The position numbers and the translations under genes are program-made. A stretch of 63,866 bases of DNA, taken from positions 1-63,866 of IMG/VR virus record IMGVR_UViG_3300037421_000079; one strand, given 5' to 3'. The notes under the pieces are model-generated. The model was not told the DNA's origin and did not search any database. It was given only the letters and a program-made list of their open reading frames with translations. Positions 39,489 to 47,474 of the stretch are shown here, in pieces; position 1 is the stretch's first letter; each line of letters opens with the position of its first letter. The stretch comes from a virus.

Positions 39489-39699
39489 CGAAGTCGGCAC
39501 CAGCCTGCTGCTGCTCGGCCTCCAGACGGTCGGCAAGCGGTTCGTGGCCGCGCTCGCGGACCTGTTCTGCCTGGTGACGGTCGCGAGCGCGTTCTTCCTG
39601 TGGAACGCCATCCCGAGCCCTAATGTCTACCAGATCGTCAGCCTGACGATCTACGCGGTGTTCGTGCTGGCCGCGAACTGGATCGTGAGGAAGTCATGA
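39418..39699 (+). CDS. Two-span membrane protein
   Basis: A 93-residue protein; GGAGG precedes the ATG. Two hydrophobic spans (FCLVTVASAFFLWNAI; YQIVSLTIYAVFVLAANWIV) follow a soluble acidic N-terminus. It could be a holin-like or inner-membrane protein. Overlaps the next gene by ATGA. Confidence 0.6.
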   Translation: MAPKFEVVQDDELTDRPAARTAPDEVGTSLLLLGLQTVGKRFVAALADLFCLVTVASAFFLWNAIPSPNVYQIVSLTIYAVFVLAANWIVRKS

Positions 39700-40085
39700 G
39701 GAAGTTTTTTTGGATCGTTGCGTCGGTTTGTGGGCTTGCATGGGCGCAACCGGCTCGGTCTCAGCCGCTGATGATTCCTTGCTACCCGGCAACGTCACCT
39801 ACATCCGGGTGCGTGGGGGTGAAGATTTACGCAGCGCTCGGGTATCAGCAAATCACGTCGGTGTCGGCCGCTACTGGCCTGACGGTTCCAACCGGAGCCA
39901 TCATCGCCGAGATATGTGTCGAGACCCAGGCGATCCGTTATCGCGATGACGGTACAAACCCGACCGCGACCGTTGGAATGCCGATCCCGGCCGCCACCTG
40001 CTTTCAATACGCGGGGCCGTTGGGGGCCATAAAGATCATCGAGCAAACTCCGAGCGCGACCATCGACGTGAGCTATTATAAATGA
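39696..40085 (+). CDS. Exported small protein
   Basis: A 129-residue protein with a Sec signal peptide: MRKFFWIVASVCGLAWAQPA, cleavage probably after ARS or WAQ. The mature part is beta-rich with four cysteines (PCYPATSPTSGCVG, EICVETQ, TCFQYAG). Unknown function; first in a run of signal-peptide proteins extending to 46947. Confidence 0.65.
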   Translation: MRKFFWIVASVCGLAWAQPARSQPLMIPCYPATSPTSGCVGVKIYAALGYQQITSVSAATGLTVPTGAIIAEICVETQAIRYRDDGTNPTATVGMPIPAATCFQYAGPLGAIKIIEQTPSATIDVSYYK

Positions 40086-41662
40086 CCCGCATTATCGCAA
40101 TTTCGCTCGTATGGCTGTTTGCGCTCACAAGCGCATTCGCGCAGATCGGCCCGCCGTACGACAACCCAATTGGTCCGGGTGGACAAAGCGGCGGCGGTGG
40201 CGGAACGCCAGGGGGCACCAGCGGCCAACTCCAATACAACAATGCCAGTACGTTCGGCGGCTTCACGCTCGGCGGTGACTGCACCCTATCGCAGCCGAAT
40301 ATCACTTGTACCAAAACAAATGGAACATCTTTCGGCGCCCTCGCCACTGCTACTCCCGGCACTGGAGTTGCTACCGCGCTGGGCGTCAATGTCGGTACGG
40401 CCGGCGCCTTTATCGTCAACGGTGGCACGTTGGGTACGCCATCGGCGGGCACGCTGACGAATGCGACCGGTCTGCCAATCTCGACTGGTGTTTCCGGCCT
40501 CGGCACTGGCGTTGCGGTGGCGCTAGGCAATACGGCGGGTGGATCAGGCGGGTTCGCGCTGCAATCAAGCCTTGGGTCCTATCTCCTAGCCGCGAACAAT
40601 CTTTCCGATCTTACCAACGCCAGCACTGCACGGACGAATCTCGGACTAGGCACCGCTGCGACGCAGAACACCGGTACGTCCGGCGGAACCCTTTGCCTGC
40701 TCAATGCGGCATGCACGTACAGTGGCAATCTGATGGTATCTTCCGCGAGCTTCGGGCTCAGCGGAAACATTTCGGCTCCTGCCTGGACTACGTCCGGCAT
40801 CCGCTACCAGAATGTCGCCGCGACGCTAACCGACACGACGTCGAGCGGGACCGTCGCGCTTGCCTACACCGATGTATGGGGCGGGAACACAGTCGCGGCC
40901 TCGGCCGCTGCGACCTTCACCAATTATTACGGCAGCTTCTTCAAAAATCCGATTGCCGGAACGAACGTCACCCTCACGAACCGCTACGCGCTGGGCGCGG
41001 ATTCGATCAACACGACGACGCTCGCTATTGGCGGGACGGTGACGGGGCCGGATGGTGGGACGTGGACTAGCGCGGGCATAAATCTATCGGCCGGCTCAGT
41101 CGGCGCGCCGTCGCTGACGTTCGGCGGTGACACGACGACAGGATGGTTCCGGCCTGCGGCTAACCAACTTGAAGTTTCGATCAGTGGCGTAAAGAAATTT
41201 GACTATGGTGTGACCAATTCCGGCGCGTGGACCTTTTCGGCTGCGGTTAACTTCGCGGGGAATGTGGGCAGCAATGTTCTTAATACCGGTAACCCATTTT
41301 CTGTAGGGCTTTCTGGCTCTAATCCGCAGTTGCAATTCAACTTCAACGGCGTAAAGACAATATCCACGTCAAACATCGGAATGTTTGCATTTGGAGGAAC
41401 CACAAGCTCTTTTCCCGGGCTTAAGCAATCGGGTACTAACCTTTTGGTGAGGCTTGCAGACGACAGCGGGGATGCAAATATTTCCGCCAATCTTTTGCAA
41501 CCGCATGGGTTTACTGTATCTACTCTGCCGGCGTCGCCAACAACTGGCTCGATTGCTTATGTGACTGATGCGGTGGCATGCACATTCTTGGCTACGTTGA
41601 CGGGGGGCGGAACAACGTATTGCCCGGTGACTTACAACGGAACTGCATGGGTGGGCGGATGA
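40082..41662 (+). CDS. Fibre-like protein with N-terminal signal peptide
   Basis: A 526-residue protein beginning TRIIAISLVWLFALTSAFA, a clear signal peptide, then a Gly-rich linker (GGQSGGGGGTPGGTSGQLQY). The body is Gly/Thr/Ser/Asn-rich beta sequence with repeated TNATGLPISTGVSGLGTGVA-like and LSDLTNASTARTNLGLG units. The latter is a well-known phage tail-fibre motif. A signal peptide on a fibre is unusual. It may be exported or displayed rather than built into the tail in the usual way. Confidence 0.7.
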   Translation: MTRIIAISLVWLFALTSAFAQIGPPYDNPIGPGGQSGGGGGTPGGTSGQLQYNNASTFGGFTLGGDCTLSQPNITCTKTNGTSFGALATATPGTGVATALGVNVGTAGAFIVNGGTLGTPSAGTLTNATGLPISTGVSGLGTGVAVALGNTAGGSGGFALQSSLGSYLLAANNLSDLTNASTARTNLGLGTAATQNTGTSGGTLCLLNAACTYSGNLMVSSASFGLSGNISAPAWTTSGIRYQNVAATLTDTTSSGTVALAYTDVWGGNTVAASAAATFTNYYGSFFKNPIAGTNVTLTNRYALGADSINTTTLAIGGTVTGPDGGTWTSAGINLSAGSVGAPSLTFGGDTTTGWFRPAANQLEVSISGVKKFDYGVTNSGAWTFSAAVNFAGNVGSNVLNTGNPFSVGLSGSNPQLQFNFNGVKTISTSNIGMFAFGGTTSSFPGLKQSGTNLLVRLADDSGDANISANLLQPHGFTVSTLPASPTTGSIAYVTDAVACTFLATLTGGGTTYCPVTYNGTAWVGG

Positions 41663-41664
41663 TC

Positions 41665-42030
41665 CTACTTCCCGCACTCCCGGTACTCCATCGCGATCAG
41701 GTCGCGCCCGCGCAGGTAGACCATGGCGTCGGTCAGTTCGCCGAGGCGGGCTTGCAGCGGGGCGGAATACCCCGCCCACAGTGCGGCCGTGGCGTCCTCG
41801 GTGGACTTCGCATCGAGCCGGCCCCAGGCATAGCCCTTGGGCTTGTGGAACCCGAGCCACGCCTGCGGGGCGACGCACAATTGATCCTCCGGCAGGCCGA
41901 GCCAAAGCGTGCAGGCACTCTTGCACGATCCGATGATGGCGACGTACTGGCCGTGATCCCGGTAGGAATGGAAATAGCCGCCTTCGTCGGTCATGACGCG
42001 GACGATGGCGGGCGGGGCATCAAGGGGCAT
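41665..42030 (-). CDS. ClpP-like serine protease-fold protein, antisense
   Basis: A 121-residue protein on the opposite strand to all its neighbours. VAIIGSCKSACTLWLGLPED then CVAPQAWLGFHKPKGYAWG closely follows the periplasmic ClpP-like family common in alphaproteobacteria (SxCxSACTL...GFH). The catalytic Ser is expected in SACT and the His in GFH. AGGAG lies upstream of ATG 42030. A separately acquired gene is likely. No terminator was found on either side. Confidence 0.75.
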   Translation of the reverse strand: MPLDAPPAIVRVMTDEGGYFHSYRDHGQYVAIIGSCKSACTLWLGLPEDQLCVAPQAWLGFHKPKGYAWGRLDAKSTEDATAALWAGYSAPLQARLGELTDAMVYLRGRDLIAMEYRECGK

Positions 42031-42033
42031 GGC

Positions 42034-42288
42034 ATGAAACTCCTATGGGCGGCGGTCTGTGCCTTGGCATTGTGGCCCATGTCGGCCCTCGCCGACAAGG
42101 CCCCGAAGTGGACAGCGCAAGAGGAGACCGGGCTGTACTACTTGCTCGACACCCTGATCTCGACCAAGGCGTGCGGCAACGGTTGCATCGCCGATGCGCA
42201 GTATTTCCGCAACAAGCTGATCCAGGCGCCGCAGGTCGAGGATAAGCCGCCGGCCGTTAAGCCGAGCGAGGGGGCGCCAGAGCAATGA
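42034..42288 (+). CDS. Small exported protein
   Basis: An 84-residue protein with signal peptide MKLLWAAVCALALWPMSALA and a short mature domain holding a CGNGC motif (TKACGNGCIADAQYF), followed by a Pro/Lys tail. It starts three bases from the divergent ClpP-like gene and overlaps the next gene by ATGA. Function unknown. Confidence 0.6.
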   Translation: MKLLWAAVCALALWPMSALADKAPKWTAQEETGLYYLLDTLISTKACGNGCIADAQYFRNKLIQAPQVEDKPPAVKPSEGAPEQ

Positions 42289-43883
42289 GGCGACTTCTAC
42301 CCGCCCTCTTCGCCCTTGCGCTGCTGGCCTCCCCGGCTGGCGGTCAGCCTGTGCAGCAATCGGGAAGCGTGACACCTGGCCACGTAAGTACGTGGGTCAC
42401 GAATGGCGTCATCGGAGACGGCGGCGCTGTCACGGCCAACGACTCCCTGTCGGGCGGTTCCACGACCTCAATCGCGTCCGGCAGCACGTACTACTGCGCC
42501 ACCGCCGGCTGCGCCACCTCGGCGGCGATTGCGTCCACGGTGCCGTTTACCGGGACGGCGGTTAACCTGAACGTCGCCGTAAGCACCGCACCGGGCGCTG
42601 GTCAAACCGTCACCGCGACGCTGATGGCCGGCCCGTATGGCGCGCTGATCGCTACCAGCGTGATTTGCCAGATTTCCGGCACGGCCACGTCATGCCAGGA
42701 CACGACGCATCAAGTTAACATCGTCGCGGGACAAGCGTGGTCTGTCCGTCTTGTCACCAGCGGTTCGGCTATGGGCACTGGCGGAGAGACGTTCGGTTTG
42801 CAGTTCATCAGCGCTGTCCCACCGCAGCCCACTTCACCGTATGTGCTGCAATCGGGTAACATAACGTCGGGCCACTTGACGGCGTGGATTACAAATGGCG
42901 TCGTGGGCGATAGTGGCATTGCACTTCCGTCTCTCCCGGGTTCTCTACTCGCAACGCTCACGTCCCCGCCCGCGTTCGTAATCGGTGATGCCGCATGCTT
43001 CGCCAATACGCTAGGAGTGCTTCAGGATTGTGGAGTGCCTAACGGAAACGTGCGCGGTCCAAATAGCTCTGTCAACGGCAACCTTGCATCGTTCAACGGT
43101 ACGGGTGGAGCGACTATCCAAGACAGCGGCATACCCAGCACCCTGGCGGGGTCCTACATTGTAGGTCCAAACTCTGTTACTGGAACTAACAATTCCTCAT
43201 TTAGTTGCGCAACAATTACGAATCGATCCAACACTGGTAGCGCTATGAGTGATACGCTGCCGACATCTCCATCGGCAAATGGATGCGTCTATTTCATCAG
43301 GAACAATGATGCATCAGCATTTTATATCATAGCCGCTAGTGGCGCGCCTCAGTTAGATGGTGTGACTAATGGCTCCTTCGGTCTTAGCCCCGGTCAGCAG
43401 GCCGCAATCCAATCTAATGGAACAAACTATACCACTGTCTTTAAACCAATACAGGTAGCCCCGCCATTTGATCCAACTTGCGTTCCATGGGTCGCACACG
43501 CTTTTACCATGTTTCCTGCGGATAGCGTTAACATTACCAACCCCACTCCGCAAACAAACGGTTTGGTTGGAGAAATTAGCAGTCTGCCGTACACGGTGCC
43601 CAGCAGTAAGAAGTTGGTTCTAAATTATCTCTCAATCCAAGGCAACACGGGCGCGGCTATGTTCCCGTGGGTAGGTTCCGGATCATTTGTGGCCAACGTG
43701 GTCATCCAAACCTTTACCGCTCCGACAGTTACTACATCAGGTACCTTGCCTGGTACTAGGGAATGGAAACCAAATTTTATATTTCCAGCGGGAGTTATTT
43801 TGAACTTAACCATGGAGCAATTTGGACAACCAGCCAATACAGTCTACGGCTGGACCATGGGAGGCATGTTATGCGCGCTCTGA
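42285..43883 (+). CDS. Fibre/adhesin-like protein with signal peptide and C-terminal binding domain
   Basis: A 532-residue protein. Signal peptide MRRLLPALFALALLASPAGG, then two related units (VTPGHVSTWVTNGVIGDGGA and ITSGHLTAWITNGVVGDSGI), low-complexity Ser/Thr/Gly sequence, and a C-terminal domain of about 135 residues beginning CVPWVAH. That last domain is repeated as the whole mature part of the next gene. Phage tail fibres often have such repeats. The signal peptide argues for export before assembly. Confidence 0.7.
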   Translation: MRRLLPALFALALLASPAGGQPVQQSGSVTPGHVSTWVTNGVIGDGGAVTANDSLSGGSTTSIASGSTYYCATAGCATSAAIASTVPFTGTAVNLNVAVSTAPGAGQTVTATLMAGPYGALIATSVICQISGTATSCQDTTHQVNIVAGQAWSVRLVTSGSAMGTGGETFGLQFISAVPPQPTSPYVLQSGNITSGHLTAWITNGVVGDSGIALPSLPGSLLATLTSPPAFVIGDAACFANTLGVLQDCGVPNGNVRGPNSSVNGNLASFNGTGGATIQDSGIPSTLAGSYIVGPNSVTGTNNSSFSCATITNRSNTGSAMSDTLPTSPSANGCVYFIRNNDASAFYIIAASGAPQLDGVTNGSFGLSPGQQAAIQSNGTNYTTVFKPIQVAPPFDPTCVPWVAHAFTMFPADSVNITNPTPQTNGLVGEISSLPYTVPSSKKLVLNYLSIQGNTGAAMFPWVGSGSFVANVVIQTFTAPTVTTSGTLPGTREWKPNFIFPAGVILNLTMEQFGQPANTVYGWTMGGMLCAL

Positions 43884-44332
43884 GTCTAATGACATTATTA
43901 TTTCTATTGTACTCACCAGCGGCACTTGCCTCTTGTGTTCCTTGGATTGCGCATGGCGAAACTTTACTGACCGCCAACACGCTCCTAACTAACCCAGCTC
44001 CGCAATTGAACGGCTTGCAAGGAGAGTTTGCGAGTCTCCCTTACACGGTCCCGTCGAATAAGAAACTAACGGTGAATTACTTAAGCCTCGAAGGCATCAC
44101 CGGAGCGACTATATATGTGTGGGTAGGGTCCGGTTCGTTCGCCGCGAACGTAGTCATTCAGGGATTTACAGCTCCTGCGATTACAGGAGGGGCAGGCACC
44201 GGTCCTGGAACCCCAGAATGGGGGCCAACTTTTGTATTCCCAGTATCTACAATAGTTAACATAGAATTGCTTGGTTCTCAATCTCTTGTTTACGGATGGG
44301 TTATAAGTGGTACCCTGTGTGATGTGCCATAG
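43871..44332 (+). CDS. Exported paralogue of the preceding C-terminal domain
   Basis: A 153-residue protein: signal peptide MRALSLMTLLFLLYSPAALA then CVPWIAHGETLLTANTLLTN. The mature chain aligns from end to end with the C-terminus of the upstream protein (LPYTVPSNKKLTVNYLS versus LPYTVPSSKKLVLNYLS; WVGSGSFAANVVIQ versus WVGSGSFVANVVIQ; VYGWVISGTLC versus VYGWTMGGMLC). A free-standing copy of a putative receptor-binding domain, probably by duplication. Confidence 0.75.
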   Translation: MRALSLMTLLFLLYSPAALASCVPWIAHGETLLTANTLLTNPAPQLNGLQGEFASLPYTVPSNKKLTVNYLSLEGITGATIYVWVGSGSFAANVVIQGFTAPAITGGAGTGPGTPEWGPTFVFPVSTIVNIELLGSQSLVYGWVISGTLCDVP

Positions 44333-44349
44333 GTGGGCGACCTTAGATT

Positions 44350-44646
44350 ATGACAGACTGGAACGCCGCCCTAGACGCCGCCAAAGAGGCGGTCCCATTC
44401 GCGGCTGAGCAACTCGACGCGCTGAAAAGGCGACCGCCCGCGTGTCTGCACCCGGAACTGACGTTCGACTCGGGCGACTACTACGTCCTATGTCACACCT
44501 GCAACTCCCGATGGGTGCGGGTAAAGATCGGCGGCCTGGAGTCGGGAACTGACCGTGAGGGACGGCAGGTCGGCGGTGACTCGTCCGCGGCAAATATCGG
44601 CCAGGCGTCCGGGCTGTCGGGACACAGGAGAGTGGAGCCGAAATGA
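44350..44646 (+). CDS. Small zinc-ribbon-like protein
   Basis: A 98-residue protein. CLHPELTF...YVLCHTCNSRWV contains one possible Cys-His/Cys-Cys metal site. Ends with ATGA overlap onto the amidase. Unknown function. Confidence 0.55.
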   Translation: MTDWNAALDAAKEAVPFAAEQLDALKRRPPACLHPELTFDSGDYYVLCHTCNSRWVRVKIGGLESGTDREGRQVGGDSSAANIGQASGLSGHRRVEPK

Positions 44647-45263
44647 TGGCATGGACCCCAATCGTCGGCCGAAAGTTTTCGGCAGCCGAGTTCGACGCCT
44701 ACCTGCGGACGTTAAAGTTCAATTCGTGGCGCCCAGCATTTGTAACCGTCCACAACACCAGCTCGCCGACGCGCGCACTCTATACCGCGTGGCAGCAGCG
44801 CAACCCACCGGTGACGATGGAGCGCTGGCTGCAGAACCTCGTCGGCTACTACCGCGACCAGCAGCACTGGAGCGCGGGACCGCATTGGTTCGTGGCCAAC
44901 GACGGCATCGGGGTGTTCACGCCGCCGACGCATCCCGGCGTACACACGCCGTCATGGAACGCGATCAGCCTGGGCGTGGAGACCATCGGGGAGTTCGAGA
45001 CCGAGCCGTTTGACGGCGCCGTGCGCGATAACTTGATCTCCTCGCTCGCCTCGATCCACTCCGCGCTCGGCCTCAACCCGGCCGACTACGCGCTCGGCCG
45101 CCACGGCCTGCACTTCCACAAGGAGGATAGGCGCACCACGCACCGGACCTGCCCCGGTCGGCACATGGTCAAGGCGGACCTCGTCGCCGCCGTGGTGGCG
45201 AAGATGGCGGAACTTCACCCCGGCGATCACGACCCGGCAAGACCCGCGGAGCCAGCGGCATGA
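44643..45263 (+). CDS. N-acetylmuramoyl-L-alanine amidase (endolysin)
   Basis: A 206-residue lysin of the amidase_2/PGRP type. FVTVHNTSSPTRA contributes the first zinc His, HWFVANDGIGVFTP and GVETIGEFE are core strands, and HRTCPGRHM contains the second His and the Cys ligand. It has no signal peptide, so it needs the holin. GTGGAG is upstream of the ATG. First of a tightly coupled lysis cassette. Confidence 0.92.
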   Translation: MMAWTPIVGRKFSAAEFDAYLRTLKFNSWRPAFVTVHNTSSPTRALYTAWQQRNPPVTMERWLQNLVGYYRDQQHWSAGPHWFVANDGIGVFTPPTHPGVHTPSWNAISLGVETIGEFETEPFDGAVRDNLISSLASIHSALGLNPADYALGRHGLHFHKEDRRTTHRTCPGRHMVKADLVAAVVAKMAELHPGDHDPARPAEPAA

Positions 45264-45358
45264 CTTGGTGGAACATCGTTTGGTTCGCGCTTGGGTTCGG
45301 CGCCGTTCTCGGGTTCCTAGTTGGCTTCGTTATCGGTAGGCTGACCAGGAAACGGTAA
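45260..45358 (+). CDS. 32-residue membrane peptide in lysis cassette
   Basis: MTWWNIVWFALGFGAVLGFL followed by VGFVIGRLTRKR. One long hydrophobic span with a basic C-terminus. Overlaps the amidase by ATGA and the next gene by TAATG. Could be a pinholin or a holin accessory peptide. Confidence 0.65.
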   Translation: MTWWNIVWFALGFGAVLGFLVGFVIGRLTRKR

Positions 45359-45705
45359 TGCCAGATTACCAGTTTCGCTCTGACGGATGTTCGTTCCTGC
45401 TTTCGTGGTCGTGGTGGACGCTGTTCGGTCACGGACCACCGTGGGAGGGTTGCTGCGACGCGCACGACAAGATGTACTGGATGGGCGGCACGCGGGATGA
45501 TCGTAGGAATGCCGATAAGCAGCTTCGCCTCTGTGCTGAACGTTACGGGCATCCCTGGTGGGGTGCCGTGATGGAATGGAGCGTTTGGGTCGGAGGCGTG
45601 CCGTGGCTGCCGACCCGCTACCGCTGGGGCTACGGTTGGCGCTTCCGATGGCTCAACGGCTATGGTAAGTTGGCCCGCAGAATTCAACAGGAGAGAACAC
45701 CGTGA
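45358..45705 (+). CDS. Phospholipase A2-like protein
   Basis: A 115-residue protein. FRSDGCSF provides the calcium-loop-like segment and EGCCDAHDKMYWMGGTRDDR carries the CCxxHD active-site signature of secreted phospholipase A2 (His/Asp dyad), followed by ADKQLRLC for a second disulphide. It lies between the amidase and the holin, and may help disrupt host membranes or act on entry. No signal peptide, so access to lipid depends on lysis. Confidence 0.75.
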   Translation: MPDYQFRSDGCSFLLSWSWWTLFGHGPPWEGCCDAHDKMYWMGGTRDDRRNADKQLRLCAERYGHPWWGAVMEWSVWVGGVPWLPTRYRWGYGWRFRWLNGYGKLARRIQQERTP

Positions 45706-46076
45706 ACCTCCCAACCGTTGACGAGGCTCTAGCCTCGGGGCGCCATGTCGTTTCAGTCGCGATGGGTGCCGCTACTGCGTTCGGCATCATGAAGGTGCAG
45801 GGCGTAGACCTCTCGGTGGTGAGCACTTCGCTCGACCACATCTTCAACGGCATCAAGGAAATCAGCGTCGGCCTAGGGCCGCTGATCGCGATCGGCATGG
45901 CTTGGTGGGCTTCGCGTAAACAGAGCGCGGTTGCGCAGATTACGGCTGCTGGAAATGTTCCAGGCGTCAGCGTCAATGTTGGCCCAACTGCGCCTGTTGA
46001 GGTTAAGGCGGTGGCCGCTGATCCTTCGCAGCCGAAAGTGGTCAGCGTTGATCGCGCAGGCAACCCTGCGACATAA
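45702..46076 (+). CDS. Holin
   Basis: A 124-residue protein from a GTG with AACAGGAGAG upstream. Two hydrophobic segments (VVSVAMGAATAFGIM; LGPLIAIGMAWWASR) and a soluble C-terminal tail fit class II/III holins. Translationally coupled to the PLA2-like gene in the lysis cassette. Confidence 0.7.
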   Translation: MNLPTVDEALASGRHVVSVAMGAATAFGIMKVQGVDLSVVSTSLDHIFNGIKEISVGLGPLIAIGMAWWASRKQSAVAQITAAGNVPGVSVNVGPTAPVEVKAVAADPSQPKVVSVDRAGNPAT

Positions 46077-46173
46077 AAGTCACACTTCAAAAGAATTTGC
46101 GTTTGCGGGTTGCGCCAGCGCTGAATCGCGGCTTCAAATCCCCATGCCGCCAAGGGGGCGGATGGAGGACACC

Positions 46174-46947
46174 ATGAAACGCTATCTACTCACTGGAATG
46201 GCCTTGCTGGCCCTAGTCGCGCCCGCCTATGCGGCCGATTTGCCGCCGCCTATCCTGAAGGCCCCGCCCATCGTGGGCTATCCCTACACCGGCTCTGGCG
46301 TCTACGCGGGCATCGGCGCCGTAGGGGCGGTCGCCAACGTCGGGACGGCCGACGCGCTAGGCAATACGCAGCTTGCCGCGCTTGGGGCCGCGCTCGAACT
46401 GACCGCCGGATATCAGTTCGGCCTTGGGGCCAATTGGGCGGCGGTTGAAGTCGGGCTGCAATACACAAACATTGGGGCGACGACCGTCGTTCCGGGCATT
46501 CTGCCGGGGTCTACGGCGGTGGGCTCCGTCAACTCGAAGTGGGGATTTGAGGAACGGGCGATGTTCGGCTTCCCGATCCAATCCGTCCTGGCAGTCTTGC
46601 CGAATCTCAACGTTGTGTTTCCGGGTTTGCCCGCCTTGCCGGCCGGCGTCACTCCCGCCAACACTACGCAACACCCGTACATCTACGCCTTCCTGCGGGA
46701 GGACGACGTGACAGCGGTCCTCGCCATGGCAAACGGAGCGGCGTCGTTCTCAGGCCAAGCTTGGCAAATTCAGCCCGGCATCGGTGCAGGCATTCGGCAG
46801 CAGTGGACAAATGGCCTCGTGGTCGACACGTCAGCCGGCTGCACCTTCGCAGGAACCGGGTTTACCCTTGGCGGGCCTCCTGGTATGGGTGGGGCCTCAG
46901 CCAATCTCGGGCGCGATTGCCGGGCAAAGGTCGGATTCCTGTACTGA
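46174..46947 (+). CDS. Outer-membrane beta-barrel protein of alphaproteobacterial type
   Basis: A 257-residue protein. Signal peptide MKRYLLTGMALLALVAPAYA, mature start ADLPPPILKAPP, then alternating beta-strand sequence with Gly and aromatics (YAGIGAVGAVANVGTADALG; TAGYQFGLGANWAAVEVGLQ) ending CRAKVGFLY, an aromatic C-terminus as in barrel proteins. It resembles the small outer-membrane proteins abundant in Bradyrhizobium relatives. GGAGGACACC precedes the ATG. Followed by two strong terminators, so it behaves as a moron. It may block superinfection or change the host surface. Confidence 0.85.
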   Translation: MKRYLLTGMALLALVAPAYAADLPPPILKAPPIVGYPYTGSGVYAGIGAVGAVANVGTADALGNTQLAALGAALELTAGYQFGLGANWAAVEVGLQYTNIGATTVVPGILPGSTAVGSVNSKWGFEERAMFGFPIQSVLAVLPNLNVVFPGLPALPAGVTPANTTQHPYIYAFLREDDVTAVLAMANGAASFSGQAWQIQPGIGAGIRQQWTNGLVVDTSAGCTFAGTGFTLGGPPGMGGASANLGRDCRAKVGFLY

Positions 46948-46957
46948 TTATCCCCAT

Positions 46958-46982
46958 CACTGTTTCGGCCCCCCGAACAGTG
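46958..46982 (+). terminator. Hairpin after the outer-membrane protein gene
   Basis: CACTGT-t-TCGG / CCGA-ACAGTG, loop CCCC, 11 bases after the stop codon. No T-run of its own; the second hairpin follows within 6 bases. Confidence 0.6.
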
Positions 46983-46987
46983 ACAAA

Positions 46988-47027
46988 CTACGGGCGCCAA
47001 ATCCCACGTTGGCGCCCGTAGCCATTT
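46988..47027 (+). terminator. Strong terminator closing the outer-membrane protein unit
   Basis: A 13-bp perfect stem (arm CTACGGGCGCCAA, 46988-47000 with 47009-47021) and loop ATCCCACG, followed by CCATTTT. On the minus strand the stem is followed by a mixed sequence, so it mainly acts rightward. Confidence 0.8.
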
Positions 47028-47090
47028 TGACAAATCTTTATTCGTTGGCTATATGGGTTGAATGCCGACGCGGACGCGATCAGGGTGAAG

Positions 47091-47474
47091 ATGGCCCTCA
47101 ACTGGCGAGCATGGCGTCGCGGGTTCGGCCTATTCCTCGCATGGTCGGCCGTGATACTCCTGATCGCGTGGGGCTTGGCGTCGTGCAGCATGTGGCTGTG
47201 GCCGGCGGATGCGGCAGCGCGGCGCCAGTGCTGGTTTTGCTACGTGCCCCCGCATGCCGCTCGGCATCATCAGCATCGGCTGCGGCGTGACCGTCGCGAA
47301 GAGCCGGTGAATTGCGACCAGATACGCAAGGACTTTGGTATTCTTGCGGCGGACCCCGACCCTAAAAGATTGCCGGGTGTTGTAAGAAGCCTGGGCTCGG
47401 CGCGGTGCGCGGCAGTTGCCCAGTGCATCGATCAGAACGAGGCGATCTTTTGCCGCCCGAAAGACGCTCCATGA
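47091..47474 (+). CDS. Membrane-anchored or lipoprotein, spanin candidate
   Basis: A 127-residue protein starting at ATG 47091 (AGGGTGA upstream); TTG 47058 is an alternative. LFLAWSAVILLIAWGLASC is a hydrophobic segment ending in LASC, a lipobox-like sequence. The rest is soluble with several cysteines (QCWFCYV; VNCDQ; ARCAAVAQCIDQ). Position after endolysin and holin suggests an outer-membrane spanin or similar envelope protein. Coupled to the next gene by ATGA. Confidence 0.5.
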   Translation: MALNWRAWRRGFGLFLAWSAVILLIAWGLASCSMWLWPADAAARRQCWFCYVPPHAARHHQHRLRRDRREEPVNCDQIRKDFGILAADPDPKRLPGVVRSLGSARCAAVAQCIDQNEAIFCRPKDAP

